A stretch of DNA of 64,000 nucleotides from Ichthyophis bannanicus (taxonomy: Eukaryota; Chordata; Amphibia; Gymnophiona; Ichthyophiidae): assembly GCA_033557465.1 (NCBI GenBank), contig CM066031.1, positions 1,065,760,444-1,065,824,443 of the forward strand, given 5' to 3'. How positions within the stretch are numbered: the first letter of the stretch is position 1; each line of letters starts with the position of its first letter. Positions 42,848-54,240 of the stretch are shown piece by piece. The notes under the pieces are model-generated. The model worked only from the letters and a program-made list of their open reading frames with translations. It did not search any database and was not told the DNA's origin. The position numbers and the translations under genes were made by a program.

Positions 42848-43860
42848 ATGGAAAAATGTACCCCTGTCTGAGGGCTAAAGCTAACAAGGAGGTGCTTTGG
42901 GAATGGAGAAATTACCAGTTTCTGTCAGCAGATGGAAGGGAAATGTGATGTTAAGAAACAGATTCATCCTCGGGCAAAAGACTGAGGAAGAGAAAGTAGG
43001 GCAAAATGAGGCAGAAACCCAAATGACACTAGCTATCTTGGCTTGTCTTCCCAACTAATTGGAAGAAGAGAGAATTGGTATAGAATGCTTGGGAGGTCGG
43101 GAGAAGTATTCACCATCCGAGTGGATTTCTGAGGCTCTGAGTACCACTACCCCAGGGATTTTGTCTAAAGAGAAGATACACAAAGCGATAATAATACTCT
43201 TCCAATTTTCAACAGAACTAATAGACTCCTTGGGAGCTGCTTCACCCAGTTTCTGACCCATGAAAGTGTGCCTTCTAAGCACTACTAACATTTTGATATA
43301 AAGAGAAGTAGTGGAGAGTGCCTGTCCAGCTTAGTATACCCGTGGCCCAGTATTCAGTCAACATGGTCATCAGCTTAAGTAAAAATCAAGCACCAGGATT
43401 TAGCTTAATCCATATATTCAACACCATTATCTATAGATGTGGTGAAGCAGGCCTAAACTAAAGATACAACTTATATGGATAGCTGGATAATTTTTTGACC
43501 TGCCCCCTCGGTCCCTAACCCATCTCACTTTTACATAGAGAGTATCAGGCTGTTAATTGATTTCATCTACCCATTATTATCCTTTTTTTATTGCATGTAT
43601 AGGAGAATAAGGCATTGACTACTCAGTGGCTGCTGCATAGCTTCTGCTGAAAATAATACTTTTCCTGTTTCATGGGATATGTTAAGAACTATGAATGGAA
43701 CCACAATTCCATCGTCCCGAGTTGGACTGGAGTGATTAAGGGATAGCTATCATCATTAGGAGGGTCAATGGTGTAATCTGTCCTTTACAAAGAACCCCAC
43801 ATGAAAAAAATGTGTTTTGCTTGGCTGTTGTAGCCAGGGGTCGCATTTGCATACAGCGTA
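42848..43860. other. No recognised gene
   Basis: The 65-residue plus frame at 43059-43256 and 78-residue minus frame at 43055-43291 overlap and neither has a recognisable domain. No element signature is seen. Confidence 0.35.
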
Positions 43861-43920
43861 ATGGGCAGACTGGATAGGCCACGCAGTCTTTCTCTGCTCT
43901 TATTGTCTGTGTTTTTATAT
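43861..43920 (+). mobile_element. CR1 3' end fragment
   Basis: ATGGGCAGACTGGATAGGCC and ACGCAGTCTTTCTCTGCTCT match the CR1 3' text, compare GACAGACTAGATAGGCCATG with TGGTCTTTTTCTGTC in the complete 3' end at 39 kb. Only the last 60 bp are recognised. Confidence 0.6.
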
Positions 43921-46686
43921 TTGGGAACCCATTATGGTGATAACTTTATTATGAGCTGTCTATGCATGAAGTGGTCTGTTACAAAAGATCAACCAGCATA
44001 AAAGTATGGGTGGTGTTTGCATCATGCATCCTTTCACTGCGGGCGTGCACATAGGCGGAGCTTGAGCGGAGCATATGCAGAACATGTAAGTGTGTGTGTT
44101 GATTATAGAAAGCTATAATTTATCTCCATTCTTGCACTAAGCATCTGTGGTAATTTATATCAGCTCAAGAGCTGGTGTAAGTCATCGTATATTAACTTAA
44201 GGCGCATTCTCTGCCAGTTATCCTAGTATTTAAAAACTTTATAAAATGGGCATAAAATAGGTACATAAAAAAAGCATGTAAACTAGGTATGACTATATAA
44301 AATTATCCTCCACATGATAATTGATCTCATGCACAATCATTATGGTCCCCGGCTCAGGTTTAGGAAGCCTCGTTATAGATGGCTATTTTTGCAACAGCCA
44401 GAAGGAGTTTGACGAGGAGATCACTTGCTCTGTGTACTGGGGCCTGGACATAGTGTACTCCAAAATAAACAAGAGAAATTAAGAGGGGACAGGTTTTATT
44501 GCAAAAGAAAAAAGGGCTGCAGTCTGACACACAACAAAGAGCTATGATATATAGACTCCATCCTCCCCTAGAAGGGACAGGAGGGTGAGCAGTCTGTGAA
44601 GTGTGCCGGGAACTCAACTTTGTCCATAACGTCTTGCAAGATTTTGCAGCTTGAATTCCCTGTGGCTATTGTCATTCAAGACAATATCTGCGGGTGGGGT
44701 TCCTTGTGCTTAAGTGGTGTCTGAGATGCAAAAGGAAGAGAAGAAAGTGAATGGTGTGCTTCGTAAGCGGATGGATCACATTCGGATGATCAAGTGTCAG
44801 AGGCAGGGTGGGGACCTTCACTTAGGACTGGAAAAGCCTGTTGATGTAGACCTGCGTCAAGTGGCTTTAGAGTTGTCCTAAACTGTAAAGCACACAGGTC
44901 ATGGATAGTTTAAAATTCGCTACTAATCAAGGCTGCACTTTAAGCACATAAGCAGTATGGTATTGGATGTTAACTTATTTCCACAAAAAAGAGTTCAACA
45001 AAAGAATCATCTGGGCCAAATTAAGCAGATAGTCTTGAGCTGCTCTCGATTGCAAATACATAGCTGGTGTGCTAAGCAGAATAGCTGCCTTCAGTTCATA
45101 TGCTCAAATGCATTCCATCCTTCTAAGCCTCTGGAGGTTTGCCATGGCTTTCGGGATCTTCTCGTGGGCAACCCTATACATTAGAAAACCTCTTTCCATT
45201 AAGCACAACTTTGTTTAAAAATCTCATTTCCTGAAGAGAACTTTAAAAAAAAACTATGTAAACAAAAAAAGCATTATGACTAACTGCCTTAGACTTTCTT
45301 AATTAAGTACTTATGCAGCGATTCACAGCACTTCAAAATTTGGTTAGAATCTGTGCAAATACAGCAAACAAACCACTAATCTAGATCAGTCCCTTAGAGA
45401 CTGAATGAGTTTTGCAGGGTGAGTTCAGTGGCCCTTTGTTACTTTGTGTTCTGTTTGTGGTTTCAGTTTGGTGACTACAAACAAGATGCTTTATTTTTCT
45501 ATAATTCCTCTTTTTTTTATATATACCACATACCCATTTGGAGATGCACACTCCAGTCCTCTCCACTAACTCTGTATGCCTCAGACAAAATATGAACAAA
45601 TAATGCACATGAAAGCTTTTCTACTGTGTAGTACAGATAGAGCTTTTGATTTGTGGTTAAACCCTAATAAAACTCCCCCAAAGGAGGAAACTGGTAAATG
45701 AAAAGCTGCTACAATAGGCCTTCTCAGGGCTCCAATGACATCATTCAACTGCTGTCCTTTCAGCAGGATGACGCCATTAGAGCAGGTCTGGTAGCAAACC
45801 CAAATCCCAGTACCCCAAGAAGAGAGCAGAGAGCAGCGAAGCTGGAGTCAACCACCTCAGGCCGGCTCCACTTCCTCTAGCTCAGGCCAGAATGAAGCAT
45901 TTTCAGTCTCACGATGCAAAGCACATCAGTAGGATACTGTTGCATGGCCTGCAGGGAAAAAGGAAGTATGCCAAGATGTCTGGCTCCAGTATTGCTACTG
46001 TTCTTCCTAGCATGCACTCCTGTCCAGACTGACCAGCTAAGTGACCACTAAACACAGGGGCCGGTTAATCCTATCTGTTTGTGGGTATCATGCAAACTGA
46101 GTATCTTTCATAATCATAATGACCAAATTTGAGAAGATTACTGTAGACCAAGGTTTCTCAAACTGTGGTATGTGTACCCTTCAGAAAGTAGGTACACTGG
46201 CCAAAGTCTTGCTAGATTTACTTTTTATTCTTTTGCTGCATGACAGGAAGTCAGTTCTGGGCAAATGAAGAAATTGCAAGGAGGAGATGGGAGGTATAAG
46301 CAGGGAAAGCTGTTTCGCACTTTCTCGGTCTCCATCCTGATGTCATGTGATTCGTGATTGACAGTCTCAAGTCTACAGCTGGTCTCCTCCTGCTGCTGGC
46401 ACAGGCTGCCTCCCCCCCCCCCCCCCCAAAAAAAAAGAAACAGAAATAGAAAGAGGAACAAGCCTAGCACTTTTTTTAAAATCTAAGACAAGTAAAGACC
46501 TACCAAACATCCTGCTTTGGGGAGCCATCATCAGTTCTCCCAGGCAAAAGCAGGATACTCATGCCCAACAGCCAAGAGAGGCAGGAGCAGGTCGGGGGCT
46601 GTTGAGCACTGTTGGATTGTGAAATGTGAATAATGATTGAACAGACAGAAAAAGTAGTTTGTGTTTATTGTTTGTAGGATGATTAT
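43921..46686. other. Unassigned sequence
   Basis: I find no convincing gene or repeat family in this 2.7 kb. A C16 run followed by an A9 run lies near 46413-46438. The short frames here lack recognisable domains. Confidence 0.35.
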
Positions 46687-47115
46687 GGGCCCGATTTTCG
46701 AAGGTATTTCCAAAGGTAACTGCCCTAGCTACCCATGTAAATGCCTTATCTGGGATTTTCGAAAGGCACCTACACGGGTAATGCCCTTCAGAAATTCTGA
46801 TATGTCCCTAATGCGCCCAGACGCTACGCGCTTAGCATCAGGGCGTGTTAGAGGGTGTTCCGGGGCAGAGCAGGGACGGAGGAAAGGGCTAACCCCTCTG
46901 CGCCTTAAAGATAGGTGAGTTTTTTCCTCGCCTGTCAGGCGCAGGTGCTAAGCGGGTAGCATCGAAAATCAGTGCTACCCGGCTAGCTCCTGTGGTTGTG
47001 TGGCAAGACCCAGATTTTCAATGACAGAGCCGCATATGACCCCCAGCATTGAAAATCCATGTTAGGCGGAAGGGGAGGGGTCTATGCGCGCAATGCCCAG
47101 ATGAAAATCGGGCCC
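46687..47115. mobile_element. MITE with GGGCCCGATTTTC termini
   Basis: The 429 bp unit begins GGGCCCGATTTTCGAAGG and ends on the other strand with GGGCCCGATTTTCATC. TAT flanks both ends (46684-46686 and 47116-47118). A 3 bp duplication and G-rich terminus would suit a PIF/Harbinger-type MITE, though the usual target is TWA. No transposase is present. It ends 26 bp before the LTR retrotransposon. Confidence 0.65.
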
Positions 47116-47141
47116 TATGTTTTTAATAATGTTGTGGAGTT

Positions 47142-48454
47142 TGTGATAAGGAAGCTTGTAGTGAGCCTATGGAAATAGGAGAAACTAATGATTTTGCCTT
47201 TAAGAAAAGTGACATCCCTGCAGTGCACAGGTTTCAGCTTTGGCATAAAGAAAGCAAACAGAGAGAAACTGAACCTAGGCTGCCACACCCAAGCTCTGCT
47301 GACATAGTTGCAGGCTTGAAGGATATTTGCAAGCACTTGTCCAGAGAGGGAGAGACACTGCCCTGGAAGCAGGGATATAAACCTTGGCTAGAGAGAAAGC
47401 AGGGAGGAGAGCCCCGAGGAGGAGAGCCCAGAGGGAGAGAGCCCGGAGAGGGAGAGCCCGGAGAGGGAGAGCACGGGAAGAGAGAGACCGGAAGGAGAGA
47501 GCAGAGAAGGCTTCAAACCCCAGTTCCTGATCAGAAGGTTCAGAGAGTTCAGAGGTGGGAGCCCAGGACTCAGCACAGGAGTCAAAGGAGCCAAGCCTGG
47601 AACAGGGAGCCATGGCAGAGCTCCAGGAAGGAACTCAGGGAAGTGAACCAGGGACTGTTTCCCAGAAGCTGGAGGGAGATGGTGAACTCAGCCAGGGAGA
47701 ACGGACCACAGCTTCAGGTACAATTTATCCTTACCGGGTGGAGCTGTGCTCAAGAGAGACACAGAGATCCTCAGAGAGAATACTCCCTGAGACATACGTT
47801 AAAAGCTCGGAGCAGGGCACTGCATTACCGGAGCCAGAAGAAATGCAGGTTGAGCCTATTGAGCAGGATTTATTGCCTCCAGAAGTACTCATGGACTGTA
47901 TTCTATGTCAAGCTGTTAGCATTGAGTCCTTTTGCTAAAGAATAGCTGAAAAGATAAAGTCTCCTGAAAAGTAGAGTAATGAAACCTAGCCTGAACTGAA
48001 GGTAGGAACTTGCTCTTTTAATGGGAAGATACATGTTGCCTGTACATTTGAATGCTTAATGAAGACAAAGGTAAAAAGAAGATATTTTTACTTTGCTGAA
48101 TGAAGAAGCTATGTTTTCTTTATCCGTTATATTGATAAGCAGCTGCATATAATTAATGACTGTGAAGCTCATCCAGCCTAAGTTGTAAATAACCTTGAGC
48201 GAATGAATGGAGAAGTATCCTGTTACAGTCTACATGGACTCTGTTTGCGTTTGGGAATAAATGTTGTCATTTGCCTATACTTTCGGTTTCATGACTACAC
48301 TTCATCTTAGAAGGCCAAAACTACAACACCCAGCGTTTGGGAATAAATTTTGTCATTTGCATCACTGGGAAAGATAGTTTATGCAACCTTTTATAAGAGA
48401 AGTTAATGGCAACCCTACCCCTCTAAGCCTTAGGCAGAGGGCTGGGGCGTGACA
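47142..48454 (+). repeat. 5' LTR
   Basis: The LTR begins TGTGATAAGGAAGCTTG and ends GGGGCGTGACA, so it has TG...CA ends. A TATA-like GGGATATAAACC lies at 47372-47383 and AATAAA signals near the 3' end. It contains a purine-rich minisatellite (GAGGGAGAGCCCG-like units, 47403-47490). It is about 50 bp longer than the 3' LTR because of extra minisatellite units and a 28 bp duplication near 48333-48360. A 258-residue open frame spans it but resembles no protein. Confidence 0.9.
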
Positions 48455-48803
48455 AGTGGCATAGTTGTTTGGATCTCGCCTGTATCAGGATTTACAACAC
48501 TTCAGGATATACGCCTAAAGGTTTTTCAACACCAAACTGCTGAGCTGTGCCGTGAGCTGCAGAGTGGAAAATCGCTGGCAGGGTCAGCCAGAATGACAGA
48601 GGTGGCCAGTGAGACACTCCCTTTTTAAGGCCAGAGTCAACACCTAACCTCAGGTAAAGAGTTTCTAGGTGTGGGTTAAACCTGGATTCAAGTAAAAGGG
48701 GTGGAAGATTCCAAGCATTCAGCTGAAAAGGGACTAGCAGAGTTTTAGTGATACCGCACTTGGTGGGTTTTGTTTTTTCTTTTCTCCTACAGAAATTGCT
48801 GAG

Positions 48804-50030
48804 ATGGATCCAAAGGACATATTGCAATGGATGGCGTCCCAATTCCAGAAACAGCAAGAAATGGCACACCAGGCACAAGAACAGGCAGCAGCCACTTTGC
48901 AGGCACAATAGAAGCCAGTACTGGACTTAATGGGGGTGTTGTTCGCTAACCAGAAAGTGTCAGCTGGAGCATTGCCAACCCAATCGGGACTAGAAGGGAC
49001 ACCAAATACCTGTATGGTAGGGCCACAGACATGTGGGACATTTTCCTTTGGAAAACTTTCAGTAGAAGATGATATTGACGATTTCTTAGAATCCTTTGAG
49101 AGAGTTGCTCATACTGTAGGTTGGCCAATGGAACAGTGGGCTGTACGGCTAGCCACCTCTCTCACGGGAGAGGCATTAGCTGCCTACAGGGCCATGCCAG
49201 CGGCACTTGCTACAGATTATGGGGAGCTAAAAAAGGCTATCAGAGATCGCTTAGGTTTGACTCAGATGGTCTACCATCGCTTGCTGAGAGCTACAAGTTT
49301 AAGAGCTGGTGAGACACCTAAGGCTTTGTGCCAAAGGGTCAGAGGCTTAACTTTAAAATGGTTAGCTCCAGAAGGTAAAACCATGGATATGGTATTAGAT
49401 ACAATTGTGTTAGAGCAGCTTATGGCTGCGGTTCCTAAAGAAATCCAATCCTTTCTGATATTACAAAACTGCCAAACCCTTTGGCGTGGCCCTTAGGCGT
49501 TGGTCTGTGGCGTCTGCTGCTGGAAGGTACATGGCTTTGGCTGGACTGTCCGTGCTTATGTACTGTGGTAACTATTCAGTGTTTATCTCCTTATCTTGCC
49601 TGTATGACTGTCTCCACTCTAATCTGTCCTATCATATAAATGGCGTTCTTCTCCTATTTTCCTGAATGATATAGTATTGTAAACCGCTCTAATGCCTTTT
49701 GGCCTGAGCGGTATATCAAATCTCAATAAACATAAACATAAACATAAACAGGAGAAGCAACCCTGCTGACCGAGCACTATTTAGAAGCAGAATTGGCTGG
49801 TCAACCAAAAGGGGGCGCTCCGAAAATAGCAGCAGAGGTTAGTTTTGAACAATCAGAAAGGAGACCAAGGAAAAATGTGGAATGTATGAAAACTTATCTG
49901 CCTATGCAGGAAGGCAAGTGGGCAAGAAAAATATGTTTTCAATGTGGAAAGTTAGGTCACATACAAAAGGAATACAAAGCACGAACAGCATTGATAGGTG
50001 CTAATGTGAAACAGCTAAGAGAGGGTTTCC
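48804..50030 (+). pseudogene. Gag with SCAN-like capsid domain, interrupted
   Basis: Gag starts MDPKDILQWMASQFQKQQEM and continues past a TAG at 48907-48909, probably a CAG mutation. The capsid part has SVEDDIDDFLESFERVAHTV, EALAAYRAMPAALATDYGEL, then YHRLLRATSLRAGETPKALC and MVLDTIVLEQLMAAVPKEIQ. That last stretch matches the SCAN domain fold pattern; SCAN domains of vertebrate zinc-finger genes are known to derive from Gmr1-like Gag. An L2 fragment interrupts Gag at about 49485-49751. The zinc knuckle follows as CFQCGKLGHIQKEY, with the last cysteine replaced by tyrosine. Confidence 0.85.
49485..49751 (+). mobile_element. L2-type 3' end inserted in Gag
   Basis: The fragment ends GTAAACCGCTCTAATGCC, a loop, GAGCGGTATATCAAATC and repeated CATAAA units. 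Gag reading stops at its left edge after LQNCQTL and resumes at its right edge with GEATLLTEHYLEAELAG. It is a 5'-truncated L2 copy younger than the LTR element. Confidence 0.85.
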
Positions 50031-50420
50031 TTTTGAATGTTGATATTCAGGGCATTGCTACTAATGCTCTACTCGACTAAGGTGCTGACCAGAGTATGAT
50101 CTCACGGAGACTCTGGAGGGCAATAGAAGCCCAGAGTGAGTCAGTCCCGAGCCGACCAGAGGGAATTGTCCGGATCAGATGTATCCACGGAGCAGCCTCC
50201 TTTTATCCCATGTACAAAGTGTTACTAAAGTGGTTAGGGATACAGAGGGAAGTCCTGGTAGCAGTAGTCCCGAGACTGCCCCATGACCTAGTGTTGGGTA
50301 GGGATTGGCCCCAGTTTAAAAGAGGATTGGAGAAGGGCCTACATCAAAAGGTTGGACTGGTGTCTACATGGTCCCAGTCAGAGGCCCAAGACAAAGAGGA
50401 TGACCACCCAGATGAATCCC
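50030..50420 (+). pseudogene. Retroviral-type aspartic protease
   Basis: The domain reads IATNALLD, then a TAA stop (50078-50080) where the active-site S or T of DSGA should be, then GADQSMISRRLW. It continues to HDLVLGRDWPQF, the usual second half of Gypsy proteases. The stop inactivates it. The protease normally processes the Gag-Pol polyprotein. Confidence 0.8.
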
Positions 50421-51850
50421 TAGGCGAATTACCCTCACATGATGATCTAGTAGTTTCCCCTTCTGATAGGAGTAAGAAGGGAAAAGCTGAGAAACGCCGT
50501 GAAAGACAGTGTAGGTCTCGAGGGAGAGCTGAGATGGAAGCTGGACAAGGGTTACCTTGGGTCCCTACGGAATTGGTTGAAAAGTTCCCGTCTTTTCCCA
50601 ACGAGCAGCAAGCAGACCCCGCGCTTACACGGGCGTTTGAATATGCCCAGGTTGAGAGGGATGCCCTCCCAAGATTCCTCTTGGATAAGGGAATACTATA
50701 CAGGGAGAGTCTTGATCCCCAGACAGGAACGGTCAGGAAGCAGCTGGTGGTACCCGCCGCTTTTAAGACGTTGGTCTTGAGGCTTGCCCATTACCACCCG
50801 GTAGGAGGTCACAAAGGGGTACAGGGGACTCTAGACCAGATCCTTGCCTGCTTCTACTGGCCAGGCGTCTTCAAGGAAACCACCCAATTTTGTGAGTCAT
50901 ACCCTTCTTGTCAGCGGGTCACTACTGTCCGGCCACCAGGGGTGCCCATGATCCCGATGCCCATAATATCAGAGCCTATCCGAAGAATCGCAATGGACAT
51001 AGTGGGACCTCTGGTGAAGACACCCCGAGGCTTCCAGTATATTTTAGTTATAGTGGATCAAGCCACCAGGTTCCTGTGGGCCATTCCCTTGCATAACATC
51101 TCTGCAAAAATGATAGCCTTAGAGGTAATAAAGCTATTTTGTGAGTTGGGTTTTCCCCGGGAGGTACTGACAGACCAGGGGACCAATTTTATGTCTAAGT
51201 ACTTGGCCCAGGTGTGGGACGCTTTTGGGGTACAGCACATAAAAACAGCCGCCTATCACCCCCAGTCTAATGGGCTAGTAGAAAGATTAAACCAGACGTT
51301 GAAACAGATGCTAAGGTGAGGCTTGGATGGTAACATGACCGAGTGGGATGTGATGCTCCCTTTCATTCTATACGCCTGCCGAGAGCGGACACAGGCATCT
51401 TTAGGGGCATCCCCCTATGAGTTCATGTACGGATGTGCCCCACTGGGAATTTTAGATATATTACGGGAGCAATGGGTCGAGCCCGAGATAGAAGTTATGG
51501 GAGTACCCCATTTTCTTTGGGATTTGAGGAGGCGGTTACACAGGACCTCCCAAGTGGCTGAGGAAAACTTACAGGCCAGCCAGATTCGCCAAAAGAAACA
51601 CTATGATCAAGGTACGAAACCCCGCCAAATAGCCCTAGGAGAGAAAGTCATAGTAATGGTGGCAGGCGCCACGCCAAAATTTGAGGTCCAGTGTAAAAGA
51701 CCATATAAAGTGGTCAAACAAGTGGGTCCGGTATCCTACGCGGTAGAGAATAATAGGGGCCGCCAGCAGGTTTACCACATAAATGTCCTTAGGCCCTGGC
51801 GGGAACGAACAGCGGTAGCCAATCTATCTAAAGTGGAATATAAGGCAGGA
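50420..51850 (+). pseudogene. Gypsy integrase with one in-frame stop
   Basis: An open frame runs from 50096 to 51319 and continues in the same frame after a single TGA (51317-51319). The zinc-binding part has YHPVGGHKGVQGTLDQILA and FCESYPSCQRVT. The DDE core has RIAMDIVGPLVKTPRG, EVLTDQGTNFMSKYL and HPQSNGLVERLNQTLKQML, supplying D, D and E. The C-terminal part has GEKVIVMVAGATPKFEVQ and QQVYHINVLRPWRER. The integrase would insert cDNA. It is well preserved compared with most genes here. Confidence 0.88.
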
Positions 51851-51940
51851 AGATTACAGCAAGATACTGACACCCTATCAAGGATTACGAACTGTGCGGG
51901 GGAAATTCCGCCACCCCGTAATATCTTAGGGAGGGGGGTA
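51833..51940 (+). other. Deletion junction, RNase H remnant and polypurine tract
   Basis: Directly after the integrase C-terminus the frame reads VEYKAGRLQQDTDTLSRITN, which resembles the last residues of a Gypsy RNase H (the YKAG...ADALSR pattern). The polypurine tract TTAGGGAGGGGGG follows at 51926-51938, against the 3' LTR. This suggests that RT and most of RNase H were removed by an internal deletion. Confidence 0.6.
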
Positions 51941-53202
51941 TGTGTTAAGGAAGCTTGCAGTGAGCCTATGGAAATAGGAGAAACTAATGATTTTGCCTTT
52001 AAGAAAAGTGACATCCCTGCAGTGCACAGGTTTCAGCTTTGGCATAAAGAAAGCAAACAGAGAGAAACTGAACCTAGGCTGCCACACCCAAGCTCTGCTG
52101 ACGTAGTTGCAGGCTTGAAGGATAATTGCAAGCACTTGTCCAGAGAGGGAGAGACACTGCCCTGGAAGCAGGGATATAAACCTTGGCTAGAGAGAAAGCA
52201 GGGAGGAGAGCCCCGAGGGAGAAAGCCCAGAGAGGGAGAGCACGGGAAGAGAGAGACCGGAAGGAGAGAGCAGAGAAGGCTTCAAACCCCAGTTCCTGAT
52301 CAGAAGGTTCAGAGAGTTCAGAGGTGGGAGCCCACGACTTAGCACAGGAGTCAAAGGAGCCAAGCCTGGAACAGAGAGCCGTGGCAGAGCTCCAGGAAGG
52401 AACTCAGGGAAGTGAACCAGGGACTGTTTCCCAGAAGCTGGAGGGAGACTGGTGAACACAGCCAGGGAGAAGTGTCCACAGCTTCAGGTACAATTTATCC
52501 TTACCAGGTGGAGCTGTGCTCAAGAGAGACACAGGGATCCTCAGAGAGAATACTCCCTGAGACATACATTAAAAGCTCGGAGCAGGGCACTGCATTACCG
52601 GAGCCAGAGGAAATGCAGGTTGAGCCTATTGAGCAGGATTTATTGCCTCCATAAGTACTCATGGACTGTACTCTATGTCAAGCTGTTAGCATTGAGTCCC
52701 TTTGCTAAAGAATAGCTGAAAAGATAAAGTCTCCTGAAAAGTAGAGTAATGAAACCTAGCCTGAACTGAAGGTAGGAACTTGCTCTTTTAATGGGAAGAT
52801 ACATGTTGCCTGTACATTTGAATGCTTAATGAAGACAAAGGCAAAAAGAAGATATTTTTACTTTGTTGAATGAAGAAGCTGTGTTTTCTTTATCCGTTAT
52901 ATTGATAAGCAGCTGTATATAATTAATGACTGTGAAGCTCATCCAGCCTAAGTTGTAAATATCCTTGAGCGAATAAATGGAGAAGTATCCTGTTACAGTC
53001 TACATGGACTCTGTTTGCGTTTGGGAATAAATTTTGTCATTTGCCTTTACTTTCAGTTTCATGACTATACTTCATCTTAGAAGGCCAAAACTACAACTCC
53101 CAGCATGCATCACTGGGAAAGATAGTTTATGCAACCTTTTATAAGAGAAGTTAATGGCAACCCTACCCCTCTAAGCCTTAGGCAGAGGGCTGGGGCATGA
53201 CA
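51941..53202 (+). repeat. 3' LTR
   Basis: It begins TGTGTTAAGGAAGCTTG and ends GGGGCATGACA. It is colinear and highly similar to the 5' LTR, with scattered substitutions, fewer purine-rich minisatellite units and no 28 bp duplication. TATA-like GGGATATAAACC lies at about 52171-52182 and GAATAAATGG at 52971-52980. Confidence 0.9.
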
Positions 53203-54240
53203 AGTTTTAATGTGATTTGTAATCCGTGCTCTACAGTCTTTTGACTGTGAAATATAAACACATAAATTCCATTAAATTAACTTAAATGTGAGCAGCTTTA
53301 AAACCGGCTGGTTGCCAGCATTTCCTTCTCCTGACTGCATGCCCCTATCCCAGGAACTTGTGCTGCAGGAGGGAGGACTTGCTCAGACTGGGCTGATTGG
53401 CTGCAGAAAACAGGAAGGTAAACTGGGCAGCCATTCTGAAGGACAGCTTACTTTCACATTTAAAAATGAATTAATTTAGAAAAAAAGTAGAACTGGCTTG
53501 AACTGATCGTTTGGAGGCTGCAACACTTATGGGCAACAGTATTTGTTTAATTGTAGAAATGTATAAATGGCTGTAGCTCGGCACAGGAGGCAGCTAAAGA
53601 TCTTTGTAAGGAAAATGTAAATAAGGGTGAGGTTGGAAAGGAGAAGAGAAATGAGGGAGGGAGGGGAGGGAGGATGAGGAAGGCAGGGTAGCTGCAGCAG
53701 GGTGGAGAGAGAGAAAAGGAGAGAATGGGTGGTCGACAAAATGAAGGGTGAGGGAGATGGGGGAAAAATAGTCGGGAAGGAAGAGAACAGAAGAGGTGTA
53801 GAGAGAAGAATGAGGGTCAGAGGGAGAAGCAGTGGCGTACCAAGGGAGGAAAGACGGGAGGCCAAGGACCCCAAGCACTCGTGTGAGTGCTGCACTGCAT
53901 GTAGAGTCTGACTTCTTAGAGGCTTCAATTTAATTTTTTCGGTATATTTCTATTTGTTTGTGGTCCTTATTCTATATTTGTGGAGGGTCTACTTGTTTTC
54001 CATGAGTGACCAAACTGAGGGATCTGGTAGCATGTAGTGTGTGTAGAGATCTACTTGTTCTCTTTTCACTGTAAGAAGTGCATTGATGTTCTAGAGCCTA
54101 GTGTAATATTTGTAATCCTGCCTTTTCATAGGTAGGATTGGTGTTGTTGTGCTATGGTAGTTTGCTATGGGCTCTGAGTGGCCTTTTTGCAGGGTTTTGT
54201 ATTACTTCATAATGTACCTGACAGTTGGAACCGAAGGGAA
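53203..54240. other. No recognised gene; polypurine stretch
   Basis: The plus strand is G+A-rich at about 53630-53870, which produces leucine/serine/proline-rich shadow frames on the minus strand. Nothing else is recognised. Confidence 0.4.

Larger units (their letters stand above)
47142..53202 (+). mobile_element. Gmr1-like Gypsy LTR retrotransposon lacking reverse transcriptase
   Basis: Two 1.3 kb LTRs flank a 3.5 kb interior. The whole is bounded by AGTT (47138-47141 and 53203-53206), a 4 bp target duplication. The interior holds a Gag with a SCAN-like domain, a zinc knuckle, an aspartic protease and an integrase, then a short segment, the polypurine tract and the 3' LTR. No reverse transcriptase or RNase H core is present. 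Gmr1-like Gypsy elements are described as having integrase ahead of RT, so loss of RT-RNase H by deletion between integrase and the polypurine tract is the simplest reading. Confidence 0.85.

Noticed and set aside
47169..47945. 258-residue open frame inside the 5' LTR
   Set aside because: It lies wholly in the LTR, is rich in repeated E, G, P and R from the purine minisatellite, and is shortened and shifted in the 3' LTR. No domain is recognisable.
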